A stretch of 45,098 nucleotides of DNA, taken from NCBI GenBank assembly GCA_004211435.1, contig SECS01000045.1, forward strand, positions 1 through 45,098, in the 5' to 3' direction. Under the pieces are notes generated by a model, which was given only the letters and a program-made list of their open reading frames with translations, made no database searches and was not told where the DNA came from. Source of the stretch: Novosphingobium sp. GTDB taxonomy: Bacteria > Pseudomonadota > Alphaproteobacteria > Sphingomonadales > Sphingomonadaceae. Of this stretch, positions 14,838 to 22,561 are shown piece after piece. Both the position numbers and the translations under genes were made by a program. Each line of letters opens with the position of its first letter. Position 1 is the first letter of the stretch.

Positions 14838-16016
14838 ATGATTGCCGTCCTGGGAGCCGATAGCCCGATCGGCCTTACCGTGATCCGCGAACTGGGCGAA
14901 CGGGGGCTGCCCTTGCTGGCGCAGGGCAAGACGCCGCAGGCGCTGGGCCGCTATTCCAAGCACGTGAAGCATTTCGTGTCGACTTCGGCGCCGATAGCCG
15001 AATGGCTGCCGCAGCTCGTCGCCCAGCATGGCATCGAGGCGATTCTCGCCTATTCCGAGCATCACCTGCTGCAACTGGCCACGCTCAAGGGCGCGCTTGG
15101 CAACTGCCGGGTGCTCGTCCCCGATGCCGGCAGGCTCGCGACGGTGCTCGACAAGCAGCGGACCTTTGCCGCCGCGGCGCGCGTAGGGATCAGCGTGCCG
15201 GCAAGCTGGTCGCCCGCTCCGGGCGAGAACTTCGCCGAAAGGGCCGCGACGCTGGCCTATCCGGTCGCGATCAAGTGGCCCGATCCCAACTATGTCGCCT
15301 CGGCTCTCGCCGCGCAGGGGCTCGATCTCGAGAAGGTCGAATATGCGAAGTCGGCCCAGGAACTGCTCGCGATCCTGCGCCGCTACGATGCCGTCGGCCT
15401 CTGGCCGCTCGTCCAGACCTGGTGCCCGGGCCAGGGCCTTGGCCAGATGCTGCACATGCACGGGGGCCATGCGACCTTGCGCTTCCAGCACAAGCGCCTG
15501 CGCGAATGGCCGCCGACGGGCGGCGTATCGAGTTTCTGCGAAGCCGTGCCGCTCGACCAGCATCAGGCGCAGATGGACCTCTCCGAGGCCCTGTTGCGCG
15601 AGATCGGCTGGGAAGGCCCGGCTATGGTCGAATATCGCCACGATCCCGCCACCGGCAGCTACTGGCTGATGGAGATCAACGGCCGCTTCTGGGGTTCGAT
15701 CCCGCTGGCCTATCATGCCGGCGCGCATTTCGCTTGGGAGACCTATCGCTGCCGCGTGCTGGGTCAAAGCGATGCGGCGCAGCCGGAGCTGAAATCACGC
15801 CGGGCGCGCTATGTCATCCCCGATAGCAAGCACATCGCTGCGATCCTGCGCGATTCGCGCCTGCCGCTGGGCAGGCGCCTGCGCGCAACGATCGGTTTCC
15901 TCGCCGACTTCGCCGATCCGCGGGTCCGCTACTACGTCTGGTCCTGGCGCGATCCCAAGCCGTTCTTCGGCGACATGCTCGCGATCGTCAGGCGCGCCTT
16001 GCGGCGGGGAAGCTAG
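14838..16016 (+). CDS. ATP-grasp domain ligase
   Basis: A 392-residue ATP-grasp protein of the carbamoyl-phosphate synthase large-chain/D-Ala-D-Ala ligase type. An N-terminal Rossmann-like preATP-grasp domain (MIAVLGADSPIGLTVIREL) is followed by the nucleotide-binding core (YPVAIKWPDPNY), a central lid and the metal-binding LMEINGRFWGS near residue 278. These enzymes join a carboxylate to an amine or thiol through an acyl-phosphate. It starts two bases after the zur stop and its 3' end overlaps the opposing phosphatase gene by 29 bases. Its substrate is unknown. Neighbouring deacetylase and phosphatase genes hint at polysaccharide or peptide modification. Confidence 0.85.
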   Translation: MIAVLGADSPIGLTVIRELGERGLPLLAQGKTPQALGRYSKHVKHFVSTSAPIAEWLPQLVAQHGIEAILAYSEHHLLQLATLKGALGNCRVLVPDAGRLATVLDKQRTFAAAARVGISVPASWSPAPGENFAERAATLAYPVAIKWPDPNYVASALAAQGLDLEKVEYAKSAQELLAILRRYDAVGLWPLVQTWCPGQGLGQMLHMHGGHATLRFQHKRLREWPPTGGVSSFCEAVPLDQHQAQMDLSEALLREIGWEGPAMVEYRHDPATGSYWLMEINGRFWGSIPLAYHAGAHFAWETYRCRVLGQSDAAQPELKSRRARYVIPDSKHIAAILRDSRLPLGRRLRATIGFLADFADPRVRYYVWSWRDPKPFFGDMLAIVRRALRRGS

Positions 16017-16548
16017 CGCAGAGCCGTTCGACTGCATCCTCGACGCGCGTCAGGCAGACGCGGGTATAGCCGTCGCCGAGCTTGTAGGGATCGTGCAGAT
16101 GCGGCAGCGGAAGCCCGGCATAGCTGCCGAGCAGCCCGCGCGGCAGGGCCGCGATCGCCGGGATCGTCGCCATCTTGCGCAAGTGGCGCACTTCCATCGC
16201 CAGCAGATAGTCGCCGGGCAGCGGCACGAAGTCCTCGACCCGTGTCGTGCGGTGCGGTGACAGATCGAGCCCTCGCTCGGCGGCGATGGCGGCAATCGGC
16301 GGATGCGCGGGACTACCGGTGCTGGTCGAGAGGCCGAACGAGGCCGTGGCATAGCCCTCGCGCTGCGCGATCGCCTCGGCGAAGGCGCTGCGGCAGATGT
16401 TGCCGTGGCAGACGAAGACCAGCCGGCGCACCGCATCGCGCTCCGGGCGTTGGATCGGTGCGAAGCCCCCCGCGACTTCGGCATAGGACAGGCCGAGGCG
16501 CACGGCGCCGCGCGGCGTTCCGAAGCGATCGTCGATCCACTGACGCAT
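15988..16548 (-). CDS. Low-molecular-weight protein-tyrosine phosphatase family protein
   Basis: A 186-residue protein with the LMW-PTP catalytic loop CHGNICR (C47 to R53) and the general acid in HDP (D153). Both are required for phosphotyrosine or arginine phosphate hydrolysis. Residues 1-42 are an extension upstream of the usual start strand and have no recognised domain; they may bind a partner. The ATG at 16548 shares one base with the stop of the deacetylase gene (TGATG), so translation is coupled. LMW-PTPs often accompany capsule and exopolysaccharide genes with a tyrosine kinase, but no kinase is in this window. Confidence 0.87.
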   Translation of the reverse strand: MRQWIDDRFGTPRGAVRLGLSYAEVAGGFAPIQRPERDAVRRLVFVCHGNICRSAFAEAIAQREGYATASFGLSTSTGSPAHPPIAAIAAERGLDLSPHRTTRVEDFVPLPGDYLLAMEVRHLRKMATIPAIAALPRGLLGSYAGLPLPHLHDPYKLGDGYTRVCLTRVEDAVERLCASFPAARRA

Positions 16549-17522
16549 CAGGCGCCTCCGTAAAGCGCGTTGGCGGCGGCCTGCTCGACCAGGCGCAGGC
16601 CGGTGCGCCAGGGGCTGTGCGGCAGCACGCGCTGCGGCGCGGGCGTGCGGGGGAGCCGGGGCGGGGCATCGGCATAGGTCGCCGTCGTGACACCCTCCAT
16701 CCGCGCGAGGCCCGCGCAGACCTGCTCGAAGCGGCGCTTGACGATCTGGTTGGTGCGCAGGCGGTCGCGGCTGGCGAGTTCGAAGCTGTGCGAGACGAGG
16801 GTGAAGCTTTCGCCGCCTTGCGAGCGCGTGTGGCGCAGCGCGGCGAGGATCTCGCCGGCCGAAAGCGCGGTGAGCTGGCCGTGGCGCAGTCCGTCGCCGC
16901 GCGTGGCTATCGCGCTGATCGGCACTTCGATCACGCCGTAGCGCTCGACCGGCAGGCGATCGTCGGCGCCGAGGCCGATCGCGCAGTCCGATCCGGCGAT
17001 TCCCGGGCAATGGCTGGTGTCGTAGGCCAGGCCGATTTCGGCGAGCGCGCGCAGTGTATCGTCGTTGGCGCCGTAATTGCCCGCGCGGAAGGCGATCGGT
17101 GCGGGTGCCCCCGCGGCGATCAGCGTGTCGCGCGCATAGGCGAGCAGGCGGCATTGTTCGTCGAAGGCGAAGTCCTTGATATGCATGCCGGTCCGCGTGC
17201 CGAGCGGATTGGCGCTCCCCGCGAATTCCAGCCATTCGGTGTGCAGGTGAAGCTGGACGTCGTGCCCGCGCGCGACGATCGGGCCGACGACGTCAGCGAT
17301 CGCCGCGACGCCCCAGACCAGTGCCGGCATCGGATCCACGAAGAACACCGCCTTGAGTCCATGACGGTCGAACCGGTCGAGCTGGTAGCCGATGCCGACC
17401 GGTCCCGAGGGCGTCTCGCAGGCGATGGCGCGGGCGAAGTTCTCGGCGCGGCAGTCGGTGCCCTGCTGCACGACCATGCCCGCCGAATATTCGGTATCGA
17501 TCGTGATGTAGACCTGAGTCAC
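16548..17522 (-). CDS. Polysaccharide deacetylase (NodB-fold) family protein
   Basis: A 324-residue carbohydrate esterase 4-like protein. The NodB motifs are ITIDTE (catalytic base region, residues 6-11), the metal-binding H87 and H92/H94 in GHDVQLHLHTEW, and FRAGNYG further on. The order and spacing are those of deacetylases that remove N-acetyl groups from glycans. There is no signal peptide, which fits action on a cytoplasmic precursor or a non-canonical substrate. It is the middle gene of a three-gene operon, five bases after the cupin gene and overlapping the phosphatase gene. Substrate is unknown; an exopolysaccharide or lipid-linked sugar is plausible. Confidence 0.88.
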   Translation of the reverse strand: MTQVYITIDTEYSAGMVVQQGTDCRAENFARAIACETPSGPVGIGYQLDRFDRHGLKAVFFVDPMPALVWGVAAIADVVGPIVARGHDVQLHLHTEWLEFAGSANPLGTRTGMHIKDFAFDEQCRLLAYARDTLIAAGAPAPIAFRAGNYGANDDTLRALAEIGLAYDTSHCPGIAGSDCAIGLGADDRLPVERYGVIEVPISAIATRGDGLRHGQLTALSAGEILAALRHTRSQGGESFTLVSHSFELASRDRLRTNQIVKRRFEQVCAGLARMEGVTTATYADAPPRLPRTPAPQRVLPHSPWRTGLRLVEQAAANALYGGA

Positions 17523-17527
17523 CGGGA

Positions 17528-18385
17528 TCAGCGGCCCAGTCCGCCGCGCAGCTTGCGGATCGCGCGGTGGCCCAGCGACTTGGCGAGGTTGCGGTTGGGG
17601 AAAGGCGCTGGGCTCGCGGGACTAAGGCCGAGCCCGCGCAGCATGTGATTGAACGCGCGCGCATCGGCTTCGGCGAAACTCCACTCGGAGCGCCAGGTGA
17701 CCGACAGCGAGATCGAGACTTCCGGACCGTTCTTCACCCAGTGCGGCGCCTTGACCGGCACGTAGAGCGCTTCGCCGGGCTCGATCGTCATGGCCTGGCC
17801 GGCGGCGCCGAATTCGTCCTGCCAGGGCAGGTTGCGGTGATGCTGGCCGAGGTGGAACGCCTCGTGGATGCGCGGATCGGCCAGGCGGTCGTCGTGCGCC
17901 GGGAACACGGTCATGGTTTTCGAGCCGCGCAGCTGCAGCAGCACGTTGTGTTCGGGATCGAAGTGGAACGGGGTGATCGATCCGGGCGAGGAAATGAACA
18001 CGAAGCCTTCGAGCTCGAGCATCGGCCCGGTCCGAGGCCGGACGACGGGTTCGAGCTGGGCCAGCACGCTGCCGAGCAGCTCGGCATAGCGCGGGTCCTG
18101 CTCGATCCGCTTGAGCACGGCCCAGGACTTGCTCTCGTCGATCGTGCGGATCGTCTCGACGATGCCCAGGTCGCTGGCGGGAATGTCCTGCGGGTCGATG
18201 CCGATCGGCATGGCGCCGAGATTGTGCTCGACGCTGTCCGCCGGAAGCGTACCGGCAAGCTCGGCCAGGCTGTCGAGTGCGAGCAGCGGGTGGCCGATCA
18301 GGCCATGACCGATCCGGCACGGCGTGTTCGGATAGGCTTGCTTGAGCGTGGCAAGCGCCGCCGCGGGGAACAGGTCGCTGGTCAT
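17528..18385 (-). CDS. Cupin-like (JmjC/cupin_8) oxygenase
   Basis: A 285-residue protein with a jelly-roll core. The iron ligands of the HxD...H facial triad are seen in PFHFDPEHN (H141, D143) and VKAPHWVKNG (H215). The rest of the barrel includes TIEPGEALYVPV, typical of the strand before the second His. This family comprises Fe(II)/2-oxoglutarate hydroxylases such as FIH and related peptidyl or small-molecule hydroxylases. It is the first gene of the operon that also holds the deacetylase and phosphatase, and the gap to the deacetylase is only five bases. Function in that set is unknown; hydroxylation of a protein or glycan precursor is a guess. Confidence 0.82.
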   Translation of the reverse strand: MTSDLFPAAALATLKQAYPNTPCRIGHGLIGHPLLALDSLAELAGTLPADSVEHNLGAMPIGIDPQDIPASDLGIVETIRTIDESKSWAVLKRIEQDPRYAELLGSVLAQLEPVVRPRTGPMLELEGFVFISSPGSITPFHFDPEHNVLLQLRGSKTMTVFPAHDDRLADPRIHEAFHLGQHHRNLPWQDEFGAAGQAMTIEPGEALYVPVKAPHWVKNGPEVSISLSVTWRSEWSFAEADARAFNHMLRGLGLSPASPAPFPNRNLAKSLGHRAIRKLRGGLGR

Positions 18386-18551
18386 GGCAGGCTTACTATA
18401 GTCGGCAGGGGTTAACGGTGGGTTCGCCTTGCAGGCCGTCCGGCCTCCCCTGTCCAGGGGTTTTCGCGCTCTGCTTAACGAGGTCGAAAGCCTTGGGCGT
18501 TACACGCTTGTCGCTTGGAACCGTGCAGAGCGCGCAGGAGACGATCGCCGC

Positions 18552-19028
18552 ATGAACATGCTTACTCCTCTGGGAACCAGCGCGACCGAGCGCCGTCGCC
18601 GTAGCGAACGCCGGCAGACCGAACGGCTCGACGCCCGCGGCGCGGCGATCGCTGTCGCGCGCGGCGATGGCACCGCGTCCGCGCTCTGCGGCGACATTTC
18701 AGGTCATGGCGTGCGCCTGTCGCTCGACCGGCCCATGGCCGTGGGCGAGACCGTCGCACTGCGTTTCGGCCCCGATCTTGATCTCGTCGGACGCGTCGCC
18801 TGGGTGAAAGGCGCCGAATGCGGCATAGCCTTCGAACGCGCGGTCGACGGGCCGGTCGGTCTGCCCGCGGTCCGGCGCGACCGGCGGCGGGCGCAACTCG
18901 TCTCGCTGCGCCACAACCGGCGCTTCCGCGAAGGCCTCAGCGTCACGGTCGTCCTGCCCGACAGCGAGCACAAGGCGGTCCTGCGCTGGACCGAGGACGA
19001 TTTCGTCGAGATCTCGATCCTGCCCTGA
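18552..19028 (+). CDS. PilZ domain protein
   Basis: A 158-residue protein with a PilZ c-di-GMP-binding domain. The Arg-rich N-terminal switch is RRRRSERRQTERLDARG and the DxSxxG motif appears as GDISGHGVRL. The second half has another beta-rich stretch (AVLRWTEDDFVEISIL) that may be a degenerate second domain. I chose ATG at 18552, eleven bases after AGGAG; an upstream in-frame start at 18429 has no such signal. It reads away from the cupin operon and converges with the thioesterase gene, nine bases apart. It probably links c-di-GMP to motility, envelope or polysaccharide functions. Confidence 0.8.
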   Translation: MNMLTPLGTSATERRRRSERRQTERLDARGAAIAVARGDGTASALCGDISGHGVRLSLDRPMAVGETVALRFGPDLDLVGRVAWVKGAECGIAFERAVDGPVGLPAVRRDRRRAQLVSLRHNRRFREGLSVTVVLPDSEHKAVLRWTEDDFVEISILP

Positions 19029-19037
19029 CCGGGGGCT

Positions 19038-19493
19038 TCAGGTCCCGTCGTCTTCGAGGAAGGCGACGAACCTGCCCGTCAGGCAGCCGGCCACTTCTCC
19101 GCGATAGATCAGCTCCGAGCGCACCGCGATTCGCGCGCGTTTCCTGCGCGTGAGCATCCGGATGAAACCGGGCCAGGCCTCGACATCGGCGAGCGCGGAA
19201 ACTGCAGTGAACGCGCCGGCGATCGGGCGATCGTAGTCCATGCTGTTCGACTGGATGACGATCTCGCCGCGAAGATTCTCGGCGGTCAGACGAAGGTGGA
19301 CCAGCGACCAGGCGGCAAGAATGCCGAGGGCCGAAACCGAGCCGCCGAAAGCCGTATGCTTGTGATTGATGTTGGGTTCGAGAGGCGCGGCCAGCACGAC
19401 CGAATCGGGCGCCGCCGATCGCACCGCAACTTGCATCGCCGCCGAGAGCGGGATCTGGCGGTGCAGGTATTCTTCGAGATCGCGAAGCTCCAT
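19038..19493 (-). CDS. YiiD C-terminal-type thioesterase
   Basis: A 151-residue hotdog-fold protein. The family pattern is clear: LEEYLHRQIPLSAAMQV, APLEPNINHKHTAFGGSV and a final beta-rich core. This matches the thioesterase domain found at the C-terminus of YiiD, here as a stand-alone protein. It should hydrolyse an acyl thioester, but the acyl group is not predictable. The ATG at 19493 shares one base with the stop of the VOC gene (TGATG), indicating translational coupling. A GTG three bases further upstream could also serve as start. Confidence 0.85.
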   Translation of the reverse strand: MELRDLEEYLHRQIPLSAAMQVAVRSAAPDSVVLAAPLEPNINHKHTAFGGSVSALGILAAWSLVHLRLTAENLRGEIVIQSNSMDYDRPIAGAFTAVSALADVEAWPGFIRMLTRRKRARIAVRSELIYRGEVAGCLTGRFVAFLEDDGT

Positions 19494-19876
19494 CACGCGA
19501 ACTGCGTGAGGCTCAGCACGTTGCCGTCGGGATCGGTGAACCAGGCGACCTGCGCGCCGCCGCCCGGCGGGCTCCAGATCGCGTCGGCGTCTTGGCCGAA
19601 GCCCTCATAGACGCGAAAGGTCACGCCCTTGGCCTTGAGTTCGGCCGCTGCGGTGCGGATGTCGGCTACGCCCCAGCCGAGCACGGTGTGGCTCGCGCCG
19701 GTGTGGCCGGGCAGGTCGGTGAGTCGGATCGTGGCGCCATCGCCAAGATCGAAGGTCACCGCGAAATCGTCCTCGGAGAGAATCGGCAGGCCCAGCGCGC
19801 CGGCGTAGAACGGTTTCGCCTTGGTCCGGTCGGCCGTCAGTATGAAGGCGATCGGCTTTGCGGTCAGCAGCGACAT
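19493..19876 (-). CDS. VOC (glyoxalase/bleomycin resistance) family protein
   Basis: A 127-residue protein with the paired beta-alpha-beta-beta-beta modules of the vicinal oxygen chelate fold. It contains IAFILTADRTKAKPFYAGALGL (read as IAFILTAD and AKPFYAGALGL) at the start, HTVLGWGVADI in the middle and VAWFTDPDGNVLSL at the C-terminus. Possible metal ligands are a His in the middle segment and the Glu in VYEGF. I start at ATG 19876 because a purine-rich AGGGGG lies eight bases upstream; ATG at 19882 is too close to that element. It is first in a two-gene operon with the thioesterase. Function is unknown. Confidence 0.85.
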   Translation of the reverse strand: MSLLTAKPIAFILTADRTKAKPFYAGALGLPILSEDDFAVTFDLGDGATIRLTDLPGHTGASHTVLGWGVADIRTAAAELKAKGVTFRVYEGFGQDADAIWSPPGGGAQVAWFTDPDGNVLSLTQFA

Positions 19877-19973
19877 CGGCATTTCCCCCTGGCTCTGCAC
19901 CTTTGCAGGCGACTGGTAATATTGCGTAAGGCCTCAATCGACACCAGATAATCGAGGGTGTAAGGGCCTTTCA

Positions 19974-21896
19974 ATGACCGCCGATCCGGCTACGCCGCTG
20001 CTCGACACGATCGATAACCCCGACGACCTGCGCAAGCTCGCGCCCGAGCAGTTGCGCCAGGTCGCCGACGAGCTCCGTTTGGAGACAATTTCCGCCGTCG
20101 GCCAGACCGGCGGACACCTCGGCTCGGGGCTCGGGGTGGTCGAACTGACCGTCGCGATCCACTACGTCTTCAACACGCCGGCCGACCGGCTGATCTGGGA
20201 CGTCGGCCACCAGGCCTATCCGCACAAGATCATCACCGGCCGCCGTGACCGCATCCGCACCCTGCGTCAGGGTGGCGGGCTTTCGGGCTTCACCAAGCGC
20301 AGCGAGAGCGAATACGATCCGTTCGGCGCGGCGCACAGCTCGACCTCGATCTCGGCCGCGCTGGGCTTCGCCGTGGCCAACAAGCTCGCGGGCACGCCGG
20401 GCCGCGGCATCGCCGTGATCGGCGACGGCGCGATGAGCGCGGGCATGGCCTACGAGGCGATGAACAACGCCAAGCAGGCCGGCAACCGCCTCGTCGTGAT
20501 CCTCAACGACAACGACATGTCGATCGCGCCGCCGGTCGGCGGGCTTTCGGCCTATCTGGCCAAGCTGGTCTCCTCGCGCCAGTTCCTCGGCATGCGTGAT
20601 CTCGCGCGGCGCATCTCGCGCAAGCTGCCCGAGCCGCTGCACCGCGCCGCTAAGAAGACCGACGAATTCGCGCGCGGCATGGCCATGGGCGGCACCTTCT
20701 TCGAAGAACTAGGCTTCTACTATGTCGGCCCGATCGACGGCCACAACCTCGACCAGTTGATCCCGGTGCTCGAGAACGTGCGCGATGCCGCTGAAGGCCC
20801 GTGCCTGATCCACGTCGTCACCACCAAGGGCAAGGGCTATGCCCCGGCCGAGGAAAGCGCCGACAAGTATCACGGCGTGCAGAAGTTCAACGTCGTCACC
20901 GGCGAGCAAGCCAAGGGCGCCGCCGGTCCGCCGTCCTACACCAATGTCTTCGCCCAGGCGCTGATCGCCGAAGCGACGCGCGACGGCACTGTCTGCGCGA
21001 TCACTGCGGCGATGCCTTCGGGCACCGGGCTCGACAAGTTCGGCCAGACCTTCCCCGATCGCGCGTTCGACGTCGGCATTGCCGAGCAGCACGCGGTGAC
21101 TTTCGCCGCGGGTCTCGCCGCACAGGGCATGCGCCCGTTCTGCGCAATCTATTCGACCTTCCTGCAGCGCGCTTACGACCAGGTGGTCCACGACGTCGCG
21201 ATCCAGAACCTGCCCGTGCGCTTCGCCATCGATCGCGCCGGCCTGGTTGGCGCCGACGGCGCGACTCACGCGGGCTCGTTCGACGTGACCTATCTCGCCA
21301 GCCTGCCGAACATGGTGGTCATGGCCGCGGCCGACGAGGCCGAGCTCGTGCACATGACGCATACGGCGGCCTGCCACGATTCGGGCCCGATCGCCTTCCG
21401 TTATCCGCGCGGCAACGGCACCGGCGTACCGCTGCCCGAAAATCCCGAACGGCTCGCGATCGGCAAGGGCCGGGTGGTGCGGCAGGGCAGCAAGATCGCG
21501 CTGCTCTCGCTCGGCACGCGCCTGGCCGAAGCGCTCAAGGCGGCCGACCAGCTCGAGGCCAAGGGGCTGTCGACAACGGTTGCCGATCTGCGTTTCGTCA
21601 AACCGCTCGACGACGAACTGATCCGCAAGCTGATTGCCACGCACGAGGTGGTGGTCACGATCGAGGAAGGCGCGATCGGGGGCCTCGGCGCCCACGTGCT
21701 GACCATGGCCAGCGACGAGGGGCTGACCGACGCCGGCCTCAAGATCCGCACCATGCGGCTGCCGGATGTGTTCCAGGATCACGACAGCCCGGACAAGCAG
21801 TACGACACCGCGGGCCTCAACGCGCCGCAGATCGTCGATACCGTGCTCAAGGCGCTGCGCCACAACAGCGCTGGGGTCAGCGAAGCGCGGGCGTGA
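19974..21896 (+). CDS. dxs: 1-Deoxy-D-xylulose-5-phosphate synthase
   Basis: A 640-residue thiamine-diphosphate enzyme that condenses pyruvate and glyceraldehyde 3-phosphate, the first step of the MEP isoprenoid pathway. The N-terminal third has the [35 protein letters not shown] and the ThDP-binding [19 protein letters not shown]. The central part contains [17 protein letters not shown] and [12 protein letters not shown]. The C-terminal domains include [14 protein letters not shown] and FMTIEEG-like [10 protein letters not shown]. Length and motif order are complete. A strong intrinsic terminator follows the stop. The leader is short, with no obvious riboswitch. Confidence 0.97.
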   Translation: MTADPATPLLDTIDNPDDLRKLAPEQLRQVADELRLETISAVGQTGGHLGSGLGVVELTVAIHYVFNTPADRLIWDVGHQAYPHKIITGRRDRIRTLRQGGGLSGFTKRSESEYDPFGAAHSSTSISAALGFAVANKLAGTPGRGIAVIGDGAMSAGMAYEAMNNAKQAGNRLVVILNDNDMSIAPPVGGLSAYLAKLVSSRQFLGMRDLARRISRKLPEPLHRAAKKTDEFARGMAMGGTFFEELGFYYVGPIDGHNLDQLIPVLENVRDAAEGPCLIHVVTTKGKGYAPAEESADKYHGVQKFNVVTGEQAKGAAGPPSYTNVFAQALIAEATRDGTVCAITAAMPSGTGLDKFGQTFPDRAFDVGIAEQHAVTFAAGLAAQGMRPFCAIYSTFLQRAYDQVVHDVAIQNLPVRFAIDRAGLVGADGATHAGSFDVTYLASLPNMVVMAAADEAELVHMTHTAACHDSGPIAFRYPRGNGTGVPLPENPERLAIGKGRVVRQGSKIALLSLGTRLAEALKAADQLEAKGLSTTVADLRFVKPLDDELIRKLIATHEVVVTIEEGAIGGLGAHVLTMASDEGLTDAGLKIRTMRLPDVFQDHDSPDKQYDTAGLNAPQIVDTVLKALRHNSAGVSEARA

Positions 21897-21900
21897 GCCG

Positions 21901-21922
21901 GCGAGCCGCTATCGGCTCGTTT
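21901..21922 (+). terminator. Intrinsic terminator after dxs
   Basis: CGAGCCG at 21902-21908 and CGGCTCG at 21913-21919 form a perfect seven-pair stem with a four-base loop, followed by TTT. It starts five bases after the dxs stop codon. Confidence 0.75.
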
Positions 21923-22021
21923 GACTCCGCGCCTGTCGCGTCCCATCATCACGCCATGCCGAACCCGGTCGTTACCAGCCGTTTCCGCTTCCACGGGGGG
22001 CAGCTTCTCGCGGGCATCTAG

Positions 22022-22090
22022 CCCCGGGTTCCGGAGCCTTGCGCCCCGAGCCCGGGGTGACCAGCGATCCCCGCGCGCGTGATCGCGCGC
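22022..22090 (+). promoter_or_regulatory. Two strong hairpins in the rnk upstream region
   Basis: A perfect seven-base stem pairs CCCCGGG at 22022-22028 with CCCGGGG at 22051-22057. A second perfect stem pairs GCGCGCG at 22073-22079 with CGCGCGC at 22084-22090 across TGAT. The second ends six bases before the GGAAGG ribosome site of rnk, so it could reduce ribosome access or stabilise the message. Confidence 0.5.
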
Positions 22091-22110
22091 TCTCCGGAAG
22101 GTATTCACGC

Positions 22111-22518
22111 ATGACGAACGACCAGGCCGCGCCGCGGCCCCCGATACATATGATCGACAGCGAAGCCGAGACGCTCTCCAATCTCGCGCTCGGCATCGAG
22201 GACCGGCTTCCCGACGTGAGTGCGATGCTCATCGAGGAGATCAGCCGTGCCACGCTCCACCCGCGCGCGACGATCGCGCCCGAGGTGGTGACGATGAACG
22301 CCGAGGTGAGCTTCATCGACGAGGCCAGCGGCGCCGAGCGCTGCGTGCGGATCGTTTTCCCGCGCGAAGCGGACATCGCCGCGGGTCGTATCTCGATCCT
22401 GACGCCGGTCGGCGCCGGGCTGATCGGGCTGGGCATGGGCCAGTCGATCGTCTGGCCCGATCGCGACGGGCACGAGCGGCGGCTGACGATCGTCGCGGTA
22501 AGTCAGCCGCCGGCCTGA
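22111..22518 (+). CDS. rnk: Nucleoside diphosphate kinase regulator (Rnk, GreA/GreB C-terminal fold)
   Basis: A 135-residue Rnk-type protein. A short N-terminal coiled region (residues 1-45, with the pattern ETLSNLALGIEDRLPDVSAMLIEE) is followed by the GreA/GreB-like C-terminal domain, ending FPREADIAAGRISILTPVGAGLIGLGMGQSIVWPDRDG (read in parts). Rnk binds RNA polymerase near the secondary channel and is linked to nucleotide pools and transcription. I start at ATG 22111 because GGAAGG lies nine bases upstream; the frame is open further upstream but lacks family sequence. Two hairpins lie in its 5' leader. Confidence 0.85.
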   Translation: MTNDQAAPRPPIHMIDSEAETLSNLALGIEDRLPDVSAMLIEEISRATLHPRATIAPEVVTMNAEVSFIDEASGAERCVRIVFPREADIAAGRISILTPVGAGLIGLGMGQSIVWPDRDGHERRLTIVAVSQPPA

Positions 22519-22561
22519 GGCACGATGGCTGGCCGGTCGGGGGCGGGGGCCCCCGGTCGCC

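Noticed and set aside
21956..22021. A 21-codon ORF between dxs and rnk as a leader peptide
   Set aside because: It has no codon run, no good ribosome site and no attenuator arrangement linked to it. The dxs terminator and rnk hairpins explain the region better.
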